Source of the DNA: an uncultured Geobacteraceae bacterium
GTDB lineage: Bacteria > Desulfobacterota > Desulfuromonadia > Geobacterales > Pseudopelobacteraceae
DNA length: 64,000 nt
NCBI GenBank assembly: GCA_903875605.1
Contig: CAIQWT010000053.1
Location: 1-64,000 of the forward strand
Reading direction: 5' to 3'
Under the pieces are notes generated by a model. It did not search any database. It saw only the letters and a list, made by a program, of their open reading frames with translations, and was not told the DNA's origin. Made by a program: the position numbers and the translations under genes. Shown piece by piece: positions 39,278 to 49,359 of this stretch. Positions within the stretch are counted from its first letter, which is position 1; each line of letters begins with the position of its first letter.

Positions 39278-41371
39278 CTATTTCGGCGCCAGATAACCGA
39301 TACGGATCCCGCCCCAGTGTTTGTTATTTATTACAAGAGGTTTTGACATATCATTTAAAATTTCACCGGTGTCACGTCGATAGGTCTGCAGGAGGTAACC
39401 ACTAGTATTTCTGGCACAGCGGATACCGGTCTTGTCATCAAAGATGCGTTTGGTGCGGTTATGGTTTTTGTCTGTTTCAGGATTGCCGGTCAGAGGCTTG
39501 GAAAATCGTAGATTGTGACACGGGACATACCCATTGTTGTCAACGCAAATAGCGTAGAATATTTTGCTGTCTCGATTAACAATCAATTCCTGAAGGGGAG
39601 AAATAATCCTGTCAAAGAACACATCAAAGCGGGTTGTATACTTTTGCGGAGTGGTATTAGGAACCGGTACATAGCTCCTGTCAAACAGGTTTTCAATCGT
39701 AATAGTCCGGTCTTTGAGGGCCTTTTCAATCGCATCGAGGACAAGAGATTCTACCTCGCGGATGTAAGACTTTACCGTGTCATGGTAATTACCAACTGAA
39801 AATTTCCCGACGGAGCTGTAAATCTGTTCAACTACGTCTGCGAAAGTCGCAAATCCTTCGCTGGTTCTCTGCATCATTGTATTTGTTTCTTCAGCGCTAT
39901 GGGAAACAAGGCGGATCATCTCTGAAATATGATTTGTCGTTGCATTTTGTTCTTCTGAAGCGGTAGCGATCTGCTCGATCATAATGCGAGATTCGTTCGC
40001 ATGCATTTTGATGTTTTCCAGACTTCCTCGAGCCTCAGCAGCCTTGGCAAGGCCGGTCTGCACAAGAACACTTTCGGTCCCGATCATATCAGCGGCGCTG
40101 CGGCTGGTTTTCTGTATGTTTGCTACAACCCGTTTGATCTCGCGGGTTGAAGCGGTTGTTTTCTCGGCCAATCCCTTAACCTCGCTGGCTACTACAGCGA
40201 AGCCTTTGCCAGCGTCACCCGCACGCGCCGCTTCAATTGAAGCGTTAAGAGCCAATAAGTTGGTCTGGTCAGCAATATCTTCAATTAATACAACCATTTC
40301 ACCAATGTGAGCAGAAGAAGCCTCAAGTTCTCTGATAATCACCAGGGTGCTGTTCACGCTTGCACTGATTTGCTGCATACAGTTCCAGGTTTCTTCCACA
40401 ACTTCCATACCGCTGCTGGCGGCGCTGTCTACTGCACTTGAGAGAGCCGCCGCGCGGTGGGTGTTCTCGGTAACCTCATGAATAGTCTGTGCCATCTCCT
40501 CGGAAGATGCAGCAACAGTAAACGCCTGATCCTTCTGATCCTGAGTCATTTTTTGTGTCCGCTCAGTGCCGGCTGCTAACTCGCAGACATTAGTTCCAAT
40601 AAGGCAGGTTTGTGTGTATAGATCTGAAAAAGTGCTGCGGATCTTTTCCGTGAGGTTATTAACTTCATCACCCAGTCTGCCAATTTCACAGGTTGTTCGA
40701 ATTTGAAGAATTTTGGTCAGATCACCTTCACTTCCGGCCAGATCGCCGAGCTGCCTGTAAAGTTCAGTGATCTGCTGTACTACGGTACGGTTGAAAAAAA
40801 CATAGAGTGTTCCCAGCATTGCAAAAAAGAAAAAAGCTCCGACAACTGACATGATAAGCGTCAGATGCAAGGCGGAAGTGAATCCGGCCTCCAGGGAGGT
40901 AGTCATGATAACACCACCCAGATATTTTGCACTGCTTTTGTGGCAGCCACGGCAGCGCTCCTCATTTGCCAACGGGATAGCAAGATCAAGGAAACGCTTT
41001 CCACCTTTACTGGCGGACAATTCCGTCGGTACGCCGGAGGCGATTGCTGAACGCATTTCCTCACTTACCGAAACACTTCCCCACTCTTTCCCATCGCTGT
41101 TATACAGCTGTATTCCTGTGACTCCATCCGCCGTTTTAATCCCGGCAACGTACCCCCCGAAATCCTTCATATCACCCTTGGTCATCTGGTTAAGAATGTC
41201 ATGGGTCACAGTAGAAGCCAGTAGCCTGGCATTTTTTCTCTGCAGATCAATGGTGGCGGTATATTCAAGATATATTGAGAGTATTCCAAGGCCTGAGAAG
41301 CCAATGAAAAGTGTTGCAGCAATAATCAGGATAATCTTGCGTGTTAGGCTTGATTTGAACATGACGGACAC
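39278..41371 (-). CDS. Methyl-accepting chemotaxis protein with a periplasmic c-heme motif
   Basis: Two TM segments, periplasmic [14 protein letters not shown]-like region, signalling hairpin [43 protein letters not shown]-terminal extension. Confidence 0.93.
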   Translation of the reverse strand: MSVMFKSSLTRKIILIIAATLFIGFSGLGILSIYLEYTATIDLQRKNARLLASTVTHDILNQMTKGDMKDFGGYVAGIKTADGVTGIQLYNSDGKEWGSVSVSEEMRSAIASGVPTELSASKGGKRFLDLAIPLANEERCRGCHKSSAKYLGGVIMTTSLEAGFTSALHLTLIMSVVGAFFFFAMLGTLYVFFNRTVVQQITELYRQLGDLAGSEGDLTKILQIRTTCEIGRLGDEVNNLTEKIRSTFSDLYTQTCLIGTNVCELAAGTERTQKMTQDQKDQAFTVAASSEEMAQTIHEVTENTHRAAALSSAVDSAASSGMEVVEETWNCMQQISASVNSTLVIIRELEASSAHIGEMVVLIEDIADQTNLLALNASIEAARAGDAGKGFAVVASEVKGLAEKTTASTREIKRVVANIQKTSRSAADMIGTESVLVQTGLAKAAEARGSLENIKMHANESRIMIEQIATASEEQNATTNHISEMIRLVSHSAEETNTMMQRTSEGFATFADVVEQIYSSVGKFSVGNYHDTVKSYIREVESLVLDAIEKALKDRTITIENLFDRSYVPVPNTTPQKYTTRFDVFFDRIISPLQELIVNRDSKIFYAICVDNNGYVPCHNLRFSKPLTGNPETDKNHNRTKRIFDDKTGIRCARNTSGYLLQTYRRDTGEILNDMSKPLVINNKHWGGIRIGYLAPK

Positions 41372-41603
41372 CTTCTGATGGAGTATTTACGGATTTGAGA
41401 TTTTTTATTCTATATCATGAAAGACGATTATACAAACAGTTTGTCTGTATATAAAACCGTGTTAGTTGCTAACCCACTGCTATAAATAGAAAAAATATTA
41501 TCGATAAAACGGGGATTTAATGCGGTGTACGAGAAGTTATTCCGCAGTTCTTTATTTTAGATGACACTGCAGAGCGTGGGGAATCAGCTGTCGTTTGATA
41601 AAC

Positions 41604-41634
41604 AAAAGCCCGGAAGATTGACTTCCGGGCTTTT
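41604..41634 (-). terminator. Terminator after rpmA
   Basis: AAAAGCCCGGAAG-ATTGA-CTTCCGGGCTTTT. Confidence 0.85.
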
Positions 41635-41658
41635 GTAGCTGTTATAAAGAGGTATTAG

Positions 41659-41913
41659 TTAGTTGGGATATACTGAAACCTTTTTGCGGTCTTTACCGAG
41701 ACGTTCGAAAGCAACTACGCCTTCTATCAGAGCGAAGAGTGTATAGTCCTTACCGCAGCCGACGTTGTTTCCCGGGTGGATCTGGGTGCCGCGCTGGCGA
41801 TAAATAATGTTCCCGGCCTTGACTGTTTCTCCGCCGAATTTTTTGCATCCCAGGCGCTGTCCGCCCGAATCTCTGCCGTTCCTTGAACTACCACCAGCTT
41901 TCTTATGTGCCAT
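41659..41913 (-). CDS. rpmA: Ribosomal protein L27 (bL27)
   Basis: [48 protein letters not shown]. Confidence 0.97.
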   Translation of the reverse strand: MAHKKAGGSSRNGRDSGGQRLGCKKFGGETVKAGNIIYRQRGTQIHPGNNVGCGKDYTLFALIEGVVAFERLGKDRKKVSVYPN

Positions 41914-41951
41914 TTCCGTATCTCCTGGGAAAAATATTTATGCGGTTTTTT

Positions 41952-42260
41952 TTAAGCGGTAATCTTTTCAATCTTGAGGACGGTCAGGTGCTGACGATGC
42001 CCGCGCAATTTACGTGAATCTTTACGGCGTTTTGATTTGAATACAAGGACTTTTTTGCCTTTGCCCTGTACTGCAATTTTAGCTGTTACGGAAGCCCCTG
42101 CAACGAGAGGTGCACCCACGACTGTCTTTTCTCCGCCTACCATAAGGATTTCAGCGAATTCTATGCTGTCGCCGATCTCGCCCTCAAGTTTTTCAACTTT
42201 AAGAAATTCGCCTTCGGTAACTTTGTATTGCTTCCCACCTGTTTTGATTACTGCGTACAT
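41952..42260 (-). CDS. rplU: Ribosomal protein L21 (bL21)
   Basis: [25 protein letters not shown]...[24 protein letters not shown]. Confidence 0.97.
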   Translation of the reverse strand: MYAVIKTGGKQYKVTEGEFLKVEKLEGEIGDSIEFAEILMVGGEKTVVGAPLVAGASVTAKIAVQGKGKKVLVFKSKRRKDSRKLRGHRQHLTVLKIEKITA

Positions 42261-42407
42261 ATGCCATCTCCATCCGCTTCTGATTTTTAAAGAGTTTTGG
42301 AATATAGATACATGGGTTCAACATGTCAAGCAGAAAATGACATCAAATAATGAGTGGCCGGATCTGATAGCATCTGTTCTGCAGAACCAGGCGTCACAGT
42401 AGCTGGT

Positions 42408-43481
42408 TTATGCTCCTGGTGCGTCTTCAAACAATTCGTCAAAGATTGCCTGTACGGTGCTGATTCGATCTGCCTTCCAGGCATTAGTGCCGCAGAAAAC
42501 CAGTCCGGTTTCAACATCACCGCGCTGGGCACGGTCAAGCGCGGTGACAATGCAGAAACGCTCTCCAGATTCCTTATAGGAACATTTTTTCAGGCAGCCC
42601 ATTCGGCAGGGAGTGTGGTTGTCAAGGTCATACTGACGAATATTGTCTTTGTTAGTCAGTATGGCCCGCCCCGGAAGCCCGGCCGGACTCATTATTAAGC
42701 CTATATCCTCTTTCGAGCAATCAAGATAGTGTTGTTTAAACTCGTCACTGGCGTCACACTCTTCGGTACAGACAAAACGGCTTGCCATCTGAACACCATC
42801 AGCTCCCTGAGCAAGGGCGTACTCCAGGTCAGCTCTATCCCAAACGCCTCCGGCGGCAATAACCGGGATATCAGCTCCGCATTCATCGCGGAAAAAAGTT
42901 TTGATTTCGCGTACAGTCGCGTACTGGTCGTATTCACCGGTACCGATGTTCTCCATTTTTTCACCAAGATGGCCTCCGGCTGTATCCGGATCCTCTACGA
43001 CCACAGCATCCGGCAGACGGTTGTAGGTTTTACGCCACTTGCGCACGATAAGCTGGGCTGCCCGCAGTGATGACACAATCGGTACCAGGGCTACATCAGG
43101 ATAACCGGCCGTAAGTTCCGGCAGCCCCATCGGCAGTCCGGCGCCACAGACTATGACCTTGGCACCCCCCTCTATAGCAGCTTTGACGAGCGGTTCGAAA
43201 TCGGAAAGCGCGACCATGACATTGACGCCGATAATGCCATCAGGTGCGATCTCGTAAGCTTTACGCAATTCTGCCTTAAAAGCCTCTGTCTCGGCCTGGA
43301 AAAAATTCCTGCCGTCATAAAGACCGCTGTTAAGTGCTATGCCGGCAGCCGCAACCAGGCCCACTCCGCCGCTTTTTGCAATATGACCGGCCAGTCTGCC
43401 GGCAGATATGCGTACGCCCATTCCGCCCTGGATAAGCGGATAGCGTACAGTATGTTTCCCAATTGTCAGTGGCTGTGCCAT
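42408..43481 (-). CDS. Nitronate monooxygenase / FabK-like flavin oxidoreductase
   Basis: YPLIQGGMGVRISAGRLAGHIAKSGGVGLVAA; VIAAGGVWDRADLEYALAQGADGVQMASRFV; start at ATG 43481 with GGGGGG RBS. Confidence 0.88.
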   Translation of the reverse strand: MAQPLTIGKHTVRYPLIQGGMGVRISAGRLAGHIAKSGGVGLVAAAGIALNSGLYDGRNFFQAETEAFKAELRKAYEIAPDGIIGVNVMVALSDFEPLVKAAIEGGAKVIVCGAGLPMGLPELTAGYPDVALVPIVSSLRAAQLIVRKWRKTYNRLPDAVVVEDPDTAGGHLGEKMENIGTGEYDQYATVREIKTFFRDECGADIPVIAAGGVWDRADLEYALAQGADGVQMASRFVCTEECDASDEFKQHYLDCSKEDIGLIMSPAGLPGRAILTNKDNIRQYDLDNHTPCRMGCLKKCSYKESGERFCIVTALDRAQRGDVETGLVFCGTNAWKADRISTVQAIFDELFEDAPGA

Positions 43482-43653
43482 AGTACCCCCCGTAGTTTCA
43501 TGCCGGGACATAATAGCAAAGCATTAGTCAGAGCGAATGTAATAGTTTTGTAAAAGTAGTTGGTCGGCTGCGGATTTAACCTCTGGATTTATTTTGTGGA
43601 CTTGTTGCAGTATTCTCACTAATATCACGTTTTATTTAACTAGGGAGCCGGCT

Positions 43654-44010
43654 ATGGATAAGGAAAAACTGGAGTATTTTAAAGGCATACTGAATGACGA
43701 AATGAAAGCGCTTCAAGGTGAGGCCGGCAAGACAGTAACGGAGATGACGACGGATGCCCTGAGTTTTCCTGACCCTACTGATCGTGCTACTCAGGAATCA
43801 GATCGCAATTTTGAGTTGCGTATCAGAGACCGTGAGAGAAAGCTTATCAACAAAATAAAAGATGCACTCGACCGTATAGATTCAAAAGAGTTCGGTATTT
43901 GTGACGATTGCGGAGAAGAAATCGGCGAGGCTCGCCTTAAGGCCAGACCTGTAACCACACAGTGTATCGACTGCAAAATGGCTGCTGAAGAAAAGGAACG
44001 CCGAATTTAA
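43654..44010 (+). CDS. TraR/DksA family zinc-finger regulator
   Basis: C4 motif CDDCGEEIGEARLKARPVTTQCIDC; start at ATG 43654 with GGGAG RBS. Confidence 0.92.
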   Translation: MDKEKLEYFKGILNDEMKALQGEAGKTVTEMTTDALSFPDPTDRATQESDRNFELRIRDRERKLINKIKDALDRIDSKEFGICDDCGEEIGEARLKARPVTTQCIDCKMAAEEKERRI

Positions 44011-44050
44011 ATTTACTTATTATATGGGTACAGCGGTTCCAGGATTACTC

Positions 44051-45418
44051 ATGGATATTGACAAATCTCCACATTCCATCGAAACCGACAATCGTCTGGC
44101 TGAATTGACGCTTCTATATCAGTTCAGTAATACGATGCTTTCTACTATACGCCTCAATAAATTAACGCATCTTATCCTTACGGCAATTACCATGCCGTCA
44201 TCCAACCTATTTGAACGTGCCGTTCTATTTCTACGTAACGAAAAAACAAACGTCCTGCAGGGAATGCTGTCAGTAACCCGACTTAAGTCTGATGATTTGC
44301 AGATAGTCGGTGGCCAGGATGTTCTCGGAAGCCGCTGGGATATAAGTGATGAGACAATATCACGGCAGCGGTCTGAAGAGTTCTGTATGCTTGTACGTCT
44401 GACACGTATAGAAATTGATAAAGGCTGCCCGCTAATAAACAAAATTGTATACGGTCGCAGTCCAGGGCGCTCCGATGATACCGAATGTCATCAGTGCACA
44501 TCCTGTCATTTTATCAGGCCACTCTGTAACGGGATCTTTGCTGCTGTGCCACTGGTTGCCCGCGAAACAACAATTGGTATGATTGTTGTCGATAACCCCG
44601 ATTCTGCCTGCGAAATATCCGGCAGTGCCCTGCATTTTCTCCAGCTTTTCGGCAACCAGGCGGGTATGGCTATAGAAAATTCCATGTTGTATAATCGTAT
44701 CGAAGATGCTCATCTGAATCTTAAGGATGCCCAGGAACGCCTGTTGCACGGAGAGCGCCTGGCGGCAATCGGCGAGATGGTCGCAAGCCTGGCTCACGAG
44801 CTGAAAAACCCGCTTATCGTCATTGGAGGTTTTGCCGGACGACTTATCAAATCACTATCATCTTCGACGCGTGAATATAACTATGCCGAAACCATTTTTT
44901 CTGAAGTCAGCAGGCTTGAAAAAATGCTGGCTGAAATTTTGGCATTTTCGCGTAAGCCGACCATCTGCTTCACTGCCTGCGATCTGGAGGATATCGTCCA
45001 GGATTGCCTTTCATGCTGTACTACCACTTTTGAAGACCACAATATCAAGGTGTTATTGAGCGCTGATGATCGCCCTTGGGTAGTTATGGGTGACTCTCAC
45101 CAGCTGAAGCAGGTGTTTCTCAATCTGATATTGAACGCCTGTGACGTCATGCCGGAAGGTGGGCGGTTGACTCTGACGCTCAAAAAAGTTCTTAAGGATA
45201 AAAAAACAGTAACCGTAACATGTGTGGATACTGGAGGGGGTATCGCGAAAGAAATACTTCCCAAAATATTCAATCCTTTTTTTACTACGAAACATCATGG
45301 AACCGGCCTTGGACTTGCTATTGTGAATCGGATCATTCTTAATCACTTAGGATCTATAGAAGTCTGTAATACCGGCAGTGGCGCTGCTTTCACACTGACA
45401 ATGCCGCTGGCAGAATGA
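44051..45418 (+). CDS. Soluble GAF-domain sensor histidine kinase
   Basis: GAF-like region, H-box SLAHELKNPLIVIGGFAG, N-box NLILNACDV, VDTGGGI, GTGLGLAIVNRI. Confidence 0.9.
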   Translation: MDIDKSPHSIETDNRLAELTLLYQFSNTMLSTIRLNKLTHLILTAITMPSSNLFERAVLFLRNEKTNVLQGMLSVTRLKSDDLQIVGGQDVLGSRWDISDETISRQRSEEFCMLVRLTRIEIDKGCPLINKIVYGRSPGRSDDTECHQCTSCHFIRPLCNGIFAAVPLVARETTIGMIVVDNPDSACEISGSALHFLQLFGNQAGMAIENSMLYNRIEDAHLNLKDAQERLLHGERLAAIGEMVASLAHELKNPLIVIGGFAGRLIKSLSSSTREYNYAETIFSEVSRLEKMLAEILAFSRKPTICFTACDLEDIVQDCLSCCTTTFEDHNIKVLLSADDRPWVVMGDSHQLKQVFLNLILNACDVMPEGGRLTLTLKKVLKDKKTVTVTCVDTGGGIAKEILPKIFNPFFTTKHHGTGLGLAIVNRIILNHLGSIEVCNTGSGAAFTLTMPLAE

Positions 45419-45578
45419 AGAATTGCTTTCGAACGGACAGTCTCCGATTTAATATACAATTACAGCATAACCTACTTGTATGACTGTGGTTTTTGCTTGC
45501 ATTAAAAGCAGTACACATGTACTCTCCGCCGCATATGAAATATAAATTACTGAAAAACAGCTGGCAGAGGACTTTATT

Positions 45579-47507
45579 ATGCTGAGTAAACGGCGTTTTA
45601 TAATTTTTGTCTCCGATACTGTGCTAATAGGAGTTGCGCTACTCCTGGCATTTCTGCTGCGGTATGATTTTTCTATTCCGCAGGATCAGCGGGCGCTTTT
45701 TTGGGAATGCCTGCTGGTAGTCTTGATCTTTAAGCCGATGGTTTTTGCGATGACCGGTTTTTACAACAGCCTTTGGCGCTATGCTTCGGTTCAGGATGCG
45801 CTGCAAATAGTTAAAGGCGTATTCCTGTCTTCATTTGTGGTTATAGCCGCGGTATTTTTTCTACAACAATTTACTCCGCTCCCCCGATCCATATTTGCCC
45901 TCGACTCGATACTGCTCTTTATTATGTTGGCGTCCAGCCGTCTTGTGTGGCGCGTCTGCCGGGAAACTTACATTGTCAGCAAGAACGTTTCAGGGCCTCT
46001 TACGCTGATTGTTGGTGCCGGAGAAGCGGGAAGTCTGCTGCTAAAAGAAATACGACGTCAGTCCGGGGCATCTTACCGGGTGATTGGTTATGTTGATGAT
46101 GACCCTGAAAAAAAGGGGATGAAGCTGCACGGCATTCCGGTGCTGGGTGGGGTAAAGCAGCTTAATAAACTGATCCTCACCAATGAAGTTGAAGAGGTTA
46201 TCATCGCCATGCCTTCGGCTGACGGGAAAACTATCAAGGACATCATAAATTCCTGCAAAAACGCCGACGTGATTTTTAAAACGCTTCCCGGCATCAGTGA
46301 TTTGATAGACGGAACTCTGACTATATCCCAAATCAAGAAAGTTCAGATTGAAGATCTTCTGGGGCGTGAGCCGGTAGATTTGGATCGTGACTTGATCGGT
46401 GCCTTTCTGACAGGTAAGCGCGTGCTAGTCAGTGGCGCTGCAGGCAGCATCGGCAGTGAAATCTGCCGTCAGGTCGCCCTGTTTAAACCGGCGAAGCTGA
46501 TCTTGCTGGATCAGGCCGAAACGCCCCTTTACGAGATAGAAAAGGAGCTTGTAAACCGCTTCCCAGAAATACGCATGCTGGCATTAATGGCTGATGTCCG
46601 CGACCGTGAAAACATACTGCAGCTCTTTGATGAATTTACTCCCGAGGTCGTTTTTCATGCTGCCGCTTACAAGCATGTGCCGATGATGGAATATAACCCG
46701 ACTCAGGCGGTGCTTAACAATGTCTTCGGTTCGCGTAATATCGCCGATGCAGCCCACCAGTCCAAGGTGAGCAATATGGTTATGATCTCGACTGACAAAG
46801 CGGTTAACCCGACAAATGTTATGGGGGCTACCAAGAGATCAGCCGAAATTTATATCCAGGCGCTTTCACGAAATAGCAGTACCAGATTCACTACTGTCCG
46901 CTTTGGTAATGTGTTGGGGAGTAACGGCAGTGTCATCCCGTTGTTCAAACAACAGATAGCCGCCGGTGGACCGGTTACTGTGACCGACAAACGGGTCATC
47001 CGCTATTTTATGACTATCCCCGAGGCTACGCAGCTTGTGCTGGAGGCCGGTTGTCTTGGCAAAGGCTGTGAAATAATGGTGCTGGATATGGGTGAGCCTG
47101 TGCGGATTATTGATCTGGCTGAGGAATTAATCAGGCTGTCAGGCTTTACGCCATACGAAGACATAGATATTGTTATAACCGGTCTTCGCCCCGGTGAAAA
47201 GCTGTACGAAGAACTGCTGATAGAAGGTGAAGGCGTTATGCCGACTAGTCACGACAAGATCAAGGTGATGGCACCGGTTCATACCGATCTTACGTGTGTC
47301 TGCGATGAGTTTGAGCGGCTGTATGAGGCTGCCCGATCTAATAAAGTTCATGAGCTGATGGAATCCCTGAAACGACTGGTTCCCGAATTCAATCCTACTT
47401 ATAGTTTTAATGGTTCAGCTCCGTTAACATTTCAGCGCGTGCGGCCTGACCTGTTCCCTGCTCCGGCATATGGTTCAGCAAAGGTGGTTTTGCTGCGGAA
47501 GAGCTGA
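45579..47507 (+). CDS. Membrane-anchored nucleotide-sugar dehydratase/epimerase (CapD/PglF/WbpM-like)
   Basis: N-terminal TMs; VSGAAGSIGSEICRQVALFKP; HAAAYKHVPMMEYNPTQAVLNNVFGSRN; STDKAVNPTNVMGATKRSAE. Confidence 0.93.
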   Translation: MLSKRRFIIFVSDTVLIGVALLLAFLLRYDFSIPQDQRALFWECLLVVLIFKPMVFAMTGFYNSLWRYASVQDALQIVKGVFLSSFVVIAAVFFLQQFTPLPRSIFALDSILLFIMLASSRLVWRVCRETYIVSKNVSGPLTLIVGAGEAGSLLLKEIRRQSGASYRVIGYVDDDPEKKGMKLHGIPVLGGVKQLNKLILTNEVEEVIIAMPSADGKTIKDIINSCKNADVIFKTLPGISDLIDGTLTISQIKKVQIEDLLGREPVDLDRDLIGAFLTGKRVLVSGAAGSIGSEICRQVALFKPAKLILLDQAETPLYEIEKELVNRFPEIRMLALMADVRDRENILQLFDEFTPEVVFHAAAYKHVPMMEYNPTQAVLNNVFGSRNIADAAHQSKVSNMVMISTDKAVNPTNVMGATKRSAEIYIQALSRNSSTRFTTVRFGNVLGSNGSVIPLFKQQIAAGGPVTVTDKRVIRYFMTIPEATQLVLEAGCLGKGCEIMVLDMGEPVRIIDLAEELIRLSGFTPYEDIDIVITGLRPGEKLYEELLIEGEGVMPTSHDKIKVMAPVHTDLTCVCDEFERLYEAARSNKVHELMESLKRLVPEFNPTYSFNGSAPLTFQRVRPDLFPAPAYGSAKVVLLRKS

Positions 47508-47601
47508 AAGCAATGACCCGAAACGCGGGATTTTAATTGGATGATGCATGTAAAGATATAAATAGTTACTCACCATCCAAAATATCGTCAACTGGTGAGG
47601 C

Positions 47602-49251
47602 ATGAAACAAAATAATTCAAAATTCAAAATTCAAAGATCAGTATATGTCTTATCTGTCTCCGCCTTGATTATTCTGCTGTTTGCCGCCGCACCGCTGCAT
47701 GCCCTTTCTTCAGCGAACATTCCGCTTGACAGCCCGTTGTACTCTTACCTTGAAAAGCTCGCCGGTTTCGGCCTGATAACCAGCGACATGAGCGGAATAA
47801 AGCCGTTCAATAAGGCCGAGGTTGCCCGCCTGCTGCTGGAGGCAGAGCAGAATCTTGTCGCAGGAAAGGTTACTAACACCGTTTTTGCCGCTGAACTGAT
47901 CAGGCAGGTTCGTTCTATGATTCCCCGCGAAGTTACATTACGGGAGAATCCTGAAAGAAAAGGGCCTCATCTTGACTATGATCCGCTGGCATCCTTGCGG
48001 CTACGTTCCCTTTGGTTAGATGGAGTACCGCGTAATTATCGGCGCGATGTTTACGATCCGGGTAACGACGGTGTTTTCGGTATCGGGTCTGGTCTTAGGC
48101 CGAAAAACCCGTATCCATCCGCAGCACACCAGCGAGGAACTGAAGGGACACCACTGCTTGAAAACAACAATGGTGTTATTCATGAAGCCGGTTTTAGCAG
48201 TGAACTCCGCTGGGGTTCAGAATGGTATCTGGGTGACCAGGTCGCCGGTCTGCTTGAACCTTCTGTTCTGGCCAGCGGGGACGACACCAGTGTTCGTCTC
48301 AACAGGGGTTATGTGAAGTGGGGGGGCGGAAGCGTAGAGCTCGAAGCCGGTAAGGATGAAAACTGGTTGGGGCAGGGTTACCGCGGTAATATCACTTTGA
48401 CGAACAATGCTGATAACTTTACCCAGGTCAAAATATCCAGCCCCGAACCGTTTGACGTGAAGTACCTCGGAACCATGAAATATGCGCTCATTATGTCCCG
48501 TTTCGAGACTACAACTATCGATGGATCATTACGTCAGCCATGGTTCTATGCTGTTAAGCTATCAATTAAACCTCTTGAAAATCTGGAGGTCGGTTTTAAT
48601 CTGGGGCGACAGGTTGGCGGGCCGGGGGTTAACAACAGTTTCGGTGATACTCTTCGCGGATTAATCGGCGGAACCAGTGCTGATAATTCCAACGGTCTTG
48701 CTGGGTTCGAAGCCCGCTATCGCCTGCCGTGGCTGCGCAATTCTGAAATATACGGTGAACTATCAGGAGAGGATACCGCGCTGTTCTGGCCGATTGTTGA
48801 GAGTTATGTTGCCGGTCTGTATCTGCCTCGCCTGACGGATGATGGCAGGAACGATCTCCGCTTTGAATTTTTTCAGGGGAATCAAATTCTTTACACCCAC
48901 GGCACCTTTCCGGGTGGGTATCTGTACAAAAATATGCCGATTGGTCATTCGCAAGGCGGAGCAACACAGGACTTTTTCTTCCGCGGCAGCCACTGGTTCA
49001 ATGTGCGTAATAATGTTGCTTTGGAATATATCTATACCAACCGTGGGATGGTCGGACGGATTCCGGTAGATGGGGTACCGCAGGCGATCGAGAGAAAACA
49101 CGCCGGACGGATATTCTGGAGTTTGCCGCTTTATGCTGATCTGGACGGCCAGTTGGGTTACGGGGTTGAGAAGATTACCAACCTGGACCTTAAAGATGGT
49201 CAGGATCGAACCAACCAGCTGCTGAAATTTGAGCTCCGGTACAAATATTGA
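47602..49251 (+). CDS. Capsule assembly Wzi family outer membrane protein
   Basis: Signal peptide; NIPLDSPLYSYLEKLAGFGLI; beta-barrel-like sequence; ends LLKFELRYKY; lies in a polysaccharide locus. Confidence 0.8.
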   Translation: MKQNNSKFKIQRSVYVLSVSALIILLFAAAPLHALSSANIPLDSPLYSYLEKLAGFGLITSDMSGIKPFNKAEVARLLLEAEQNLVAGKVTNTVFAAELIRQVRSMIPREVTLRENPERKGPHLDYDPLASLRLRSLWLDGVPRNYRRDVYDPGNDGVFGIGSGLRPKNPYPSAAHQRGTEGTPLLENNNGVIHEAGFSSELRWGSEWYLGDQVAGLLEPSVLASGDDTSVRLNRGYVKWGGGSVELEAGKDENWLGQGYRGNITLTNNADNFTQVKISSPEPFDVKYLGTMKYALIMSRFETTTIDGSLRQPWFYAVKLSIKPLENLEVGFNLGRQVGGPGVNNSFGDTLRGLIGGTSADNSNGLAGFEARYRLPWLRNSEIYGELSGEDTALFWPIVESYVAGLYLPRLTDDGRNDLRFEFFQGNQILYTHGTFPGGYLYKNMPIGHSQGGATQDFFFRGSHWFNVRNNVALEYIYTNRGMVGRIPVDGVPQAIERKHAGRIFWSLPLYADLDGQLGYGVEKITNLDLKDGQDRTNQLLKFELRYKY

Positions 49252-49359
49252 GGGTTATCTTGTGGATGGCCGGAAATAAACACACAAAATGAGTTGGCTT
49301 TACATAATGCTTAAATTTGCTTACTATGCTCGGCTATTGAATTCGAGGGGGAAATAAAA

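Noticed and set aside
44486-44527. CTSCH in the GAF kinase as a heme c site
   Set aside because: No signal peptide or TM segment was seen, so a cytoplasmic protein would not receive covalent heme c; reported only as a Cys cluster
45487-45500. sigma54-like element (TGGTTTTTGCTTGC) upstream of the CapD-like gene
   Set aside because: GG to GC spacing is one base too short and the -24 element is poor
49294-49310. sigma54-like element (TTGGCTTTACATAATGC) upstream of the SLBB gene
   Set aside because: GG to GC spacing is one base too long
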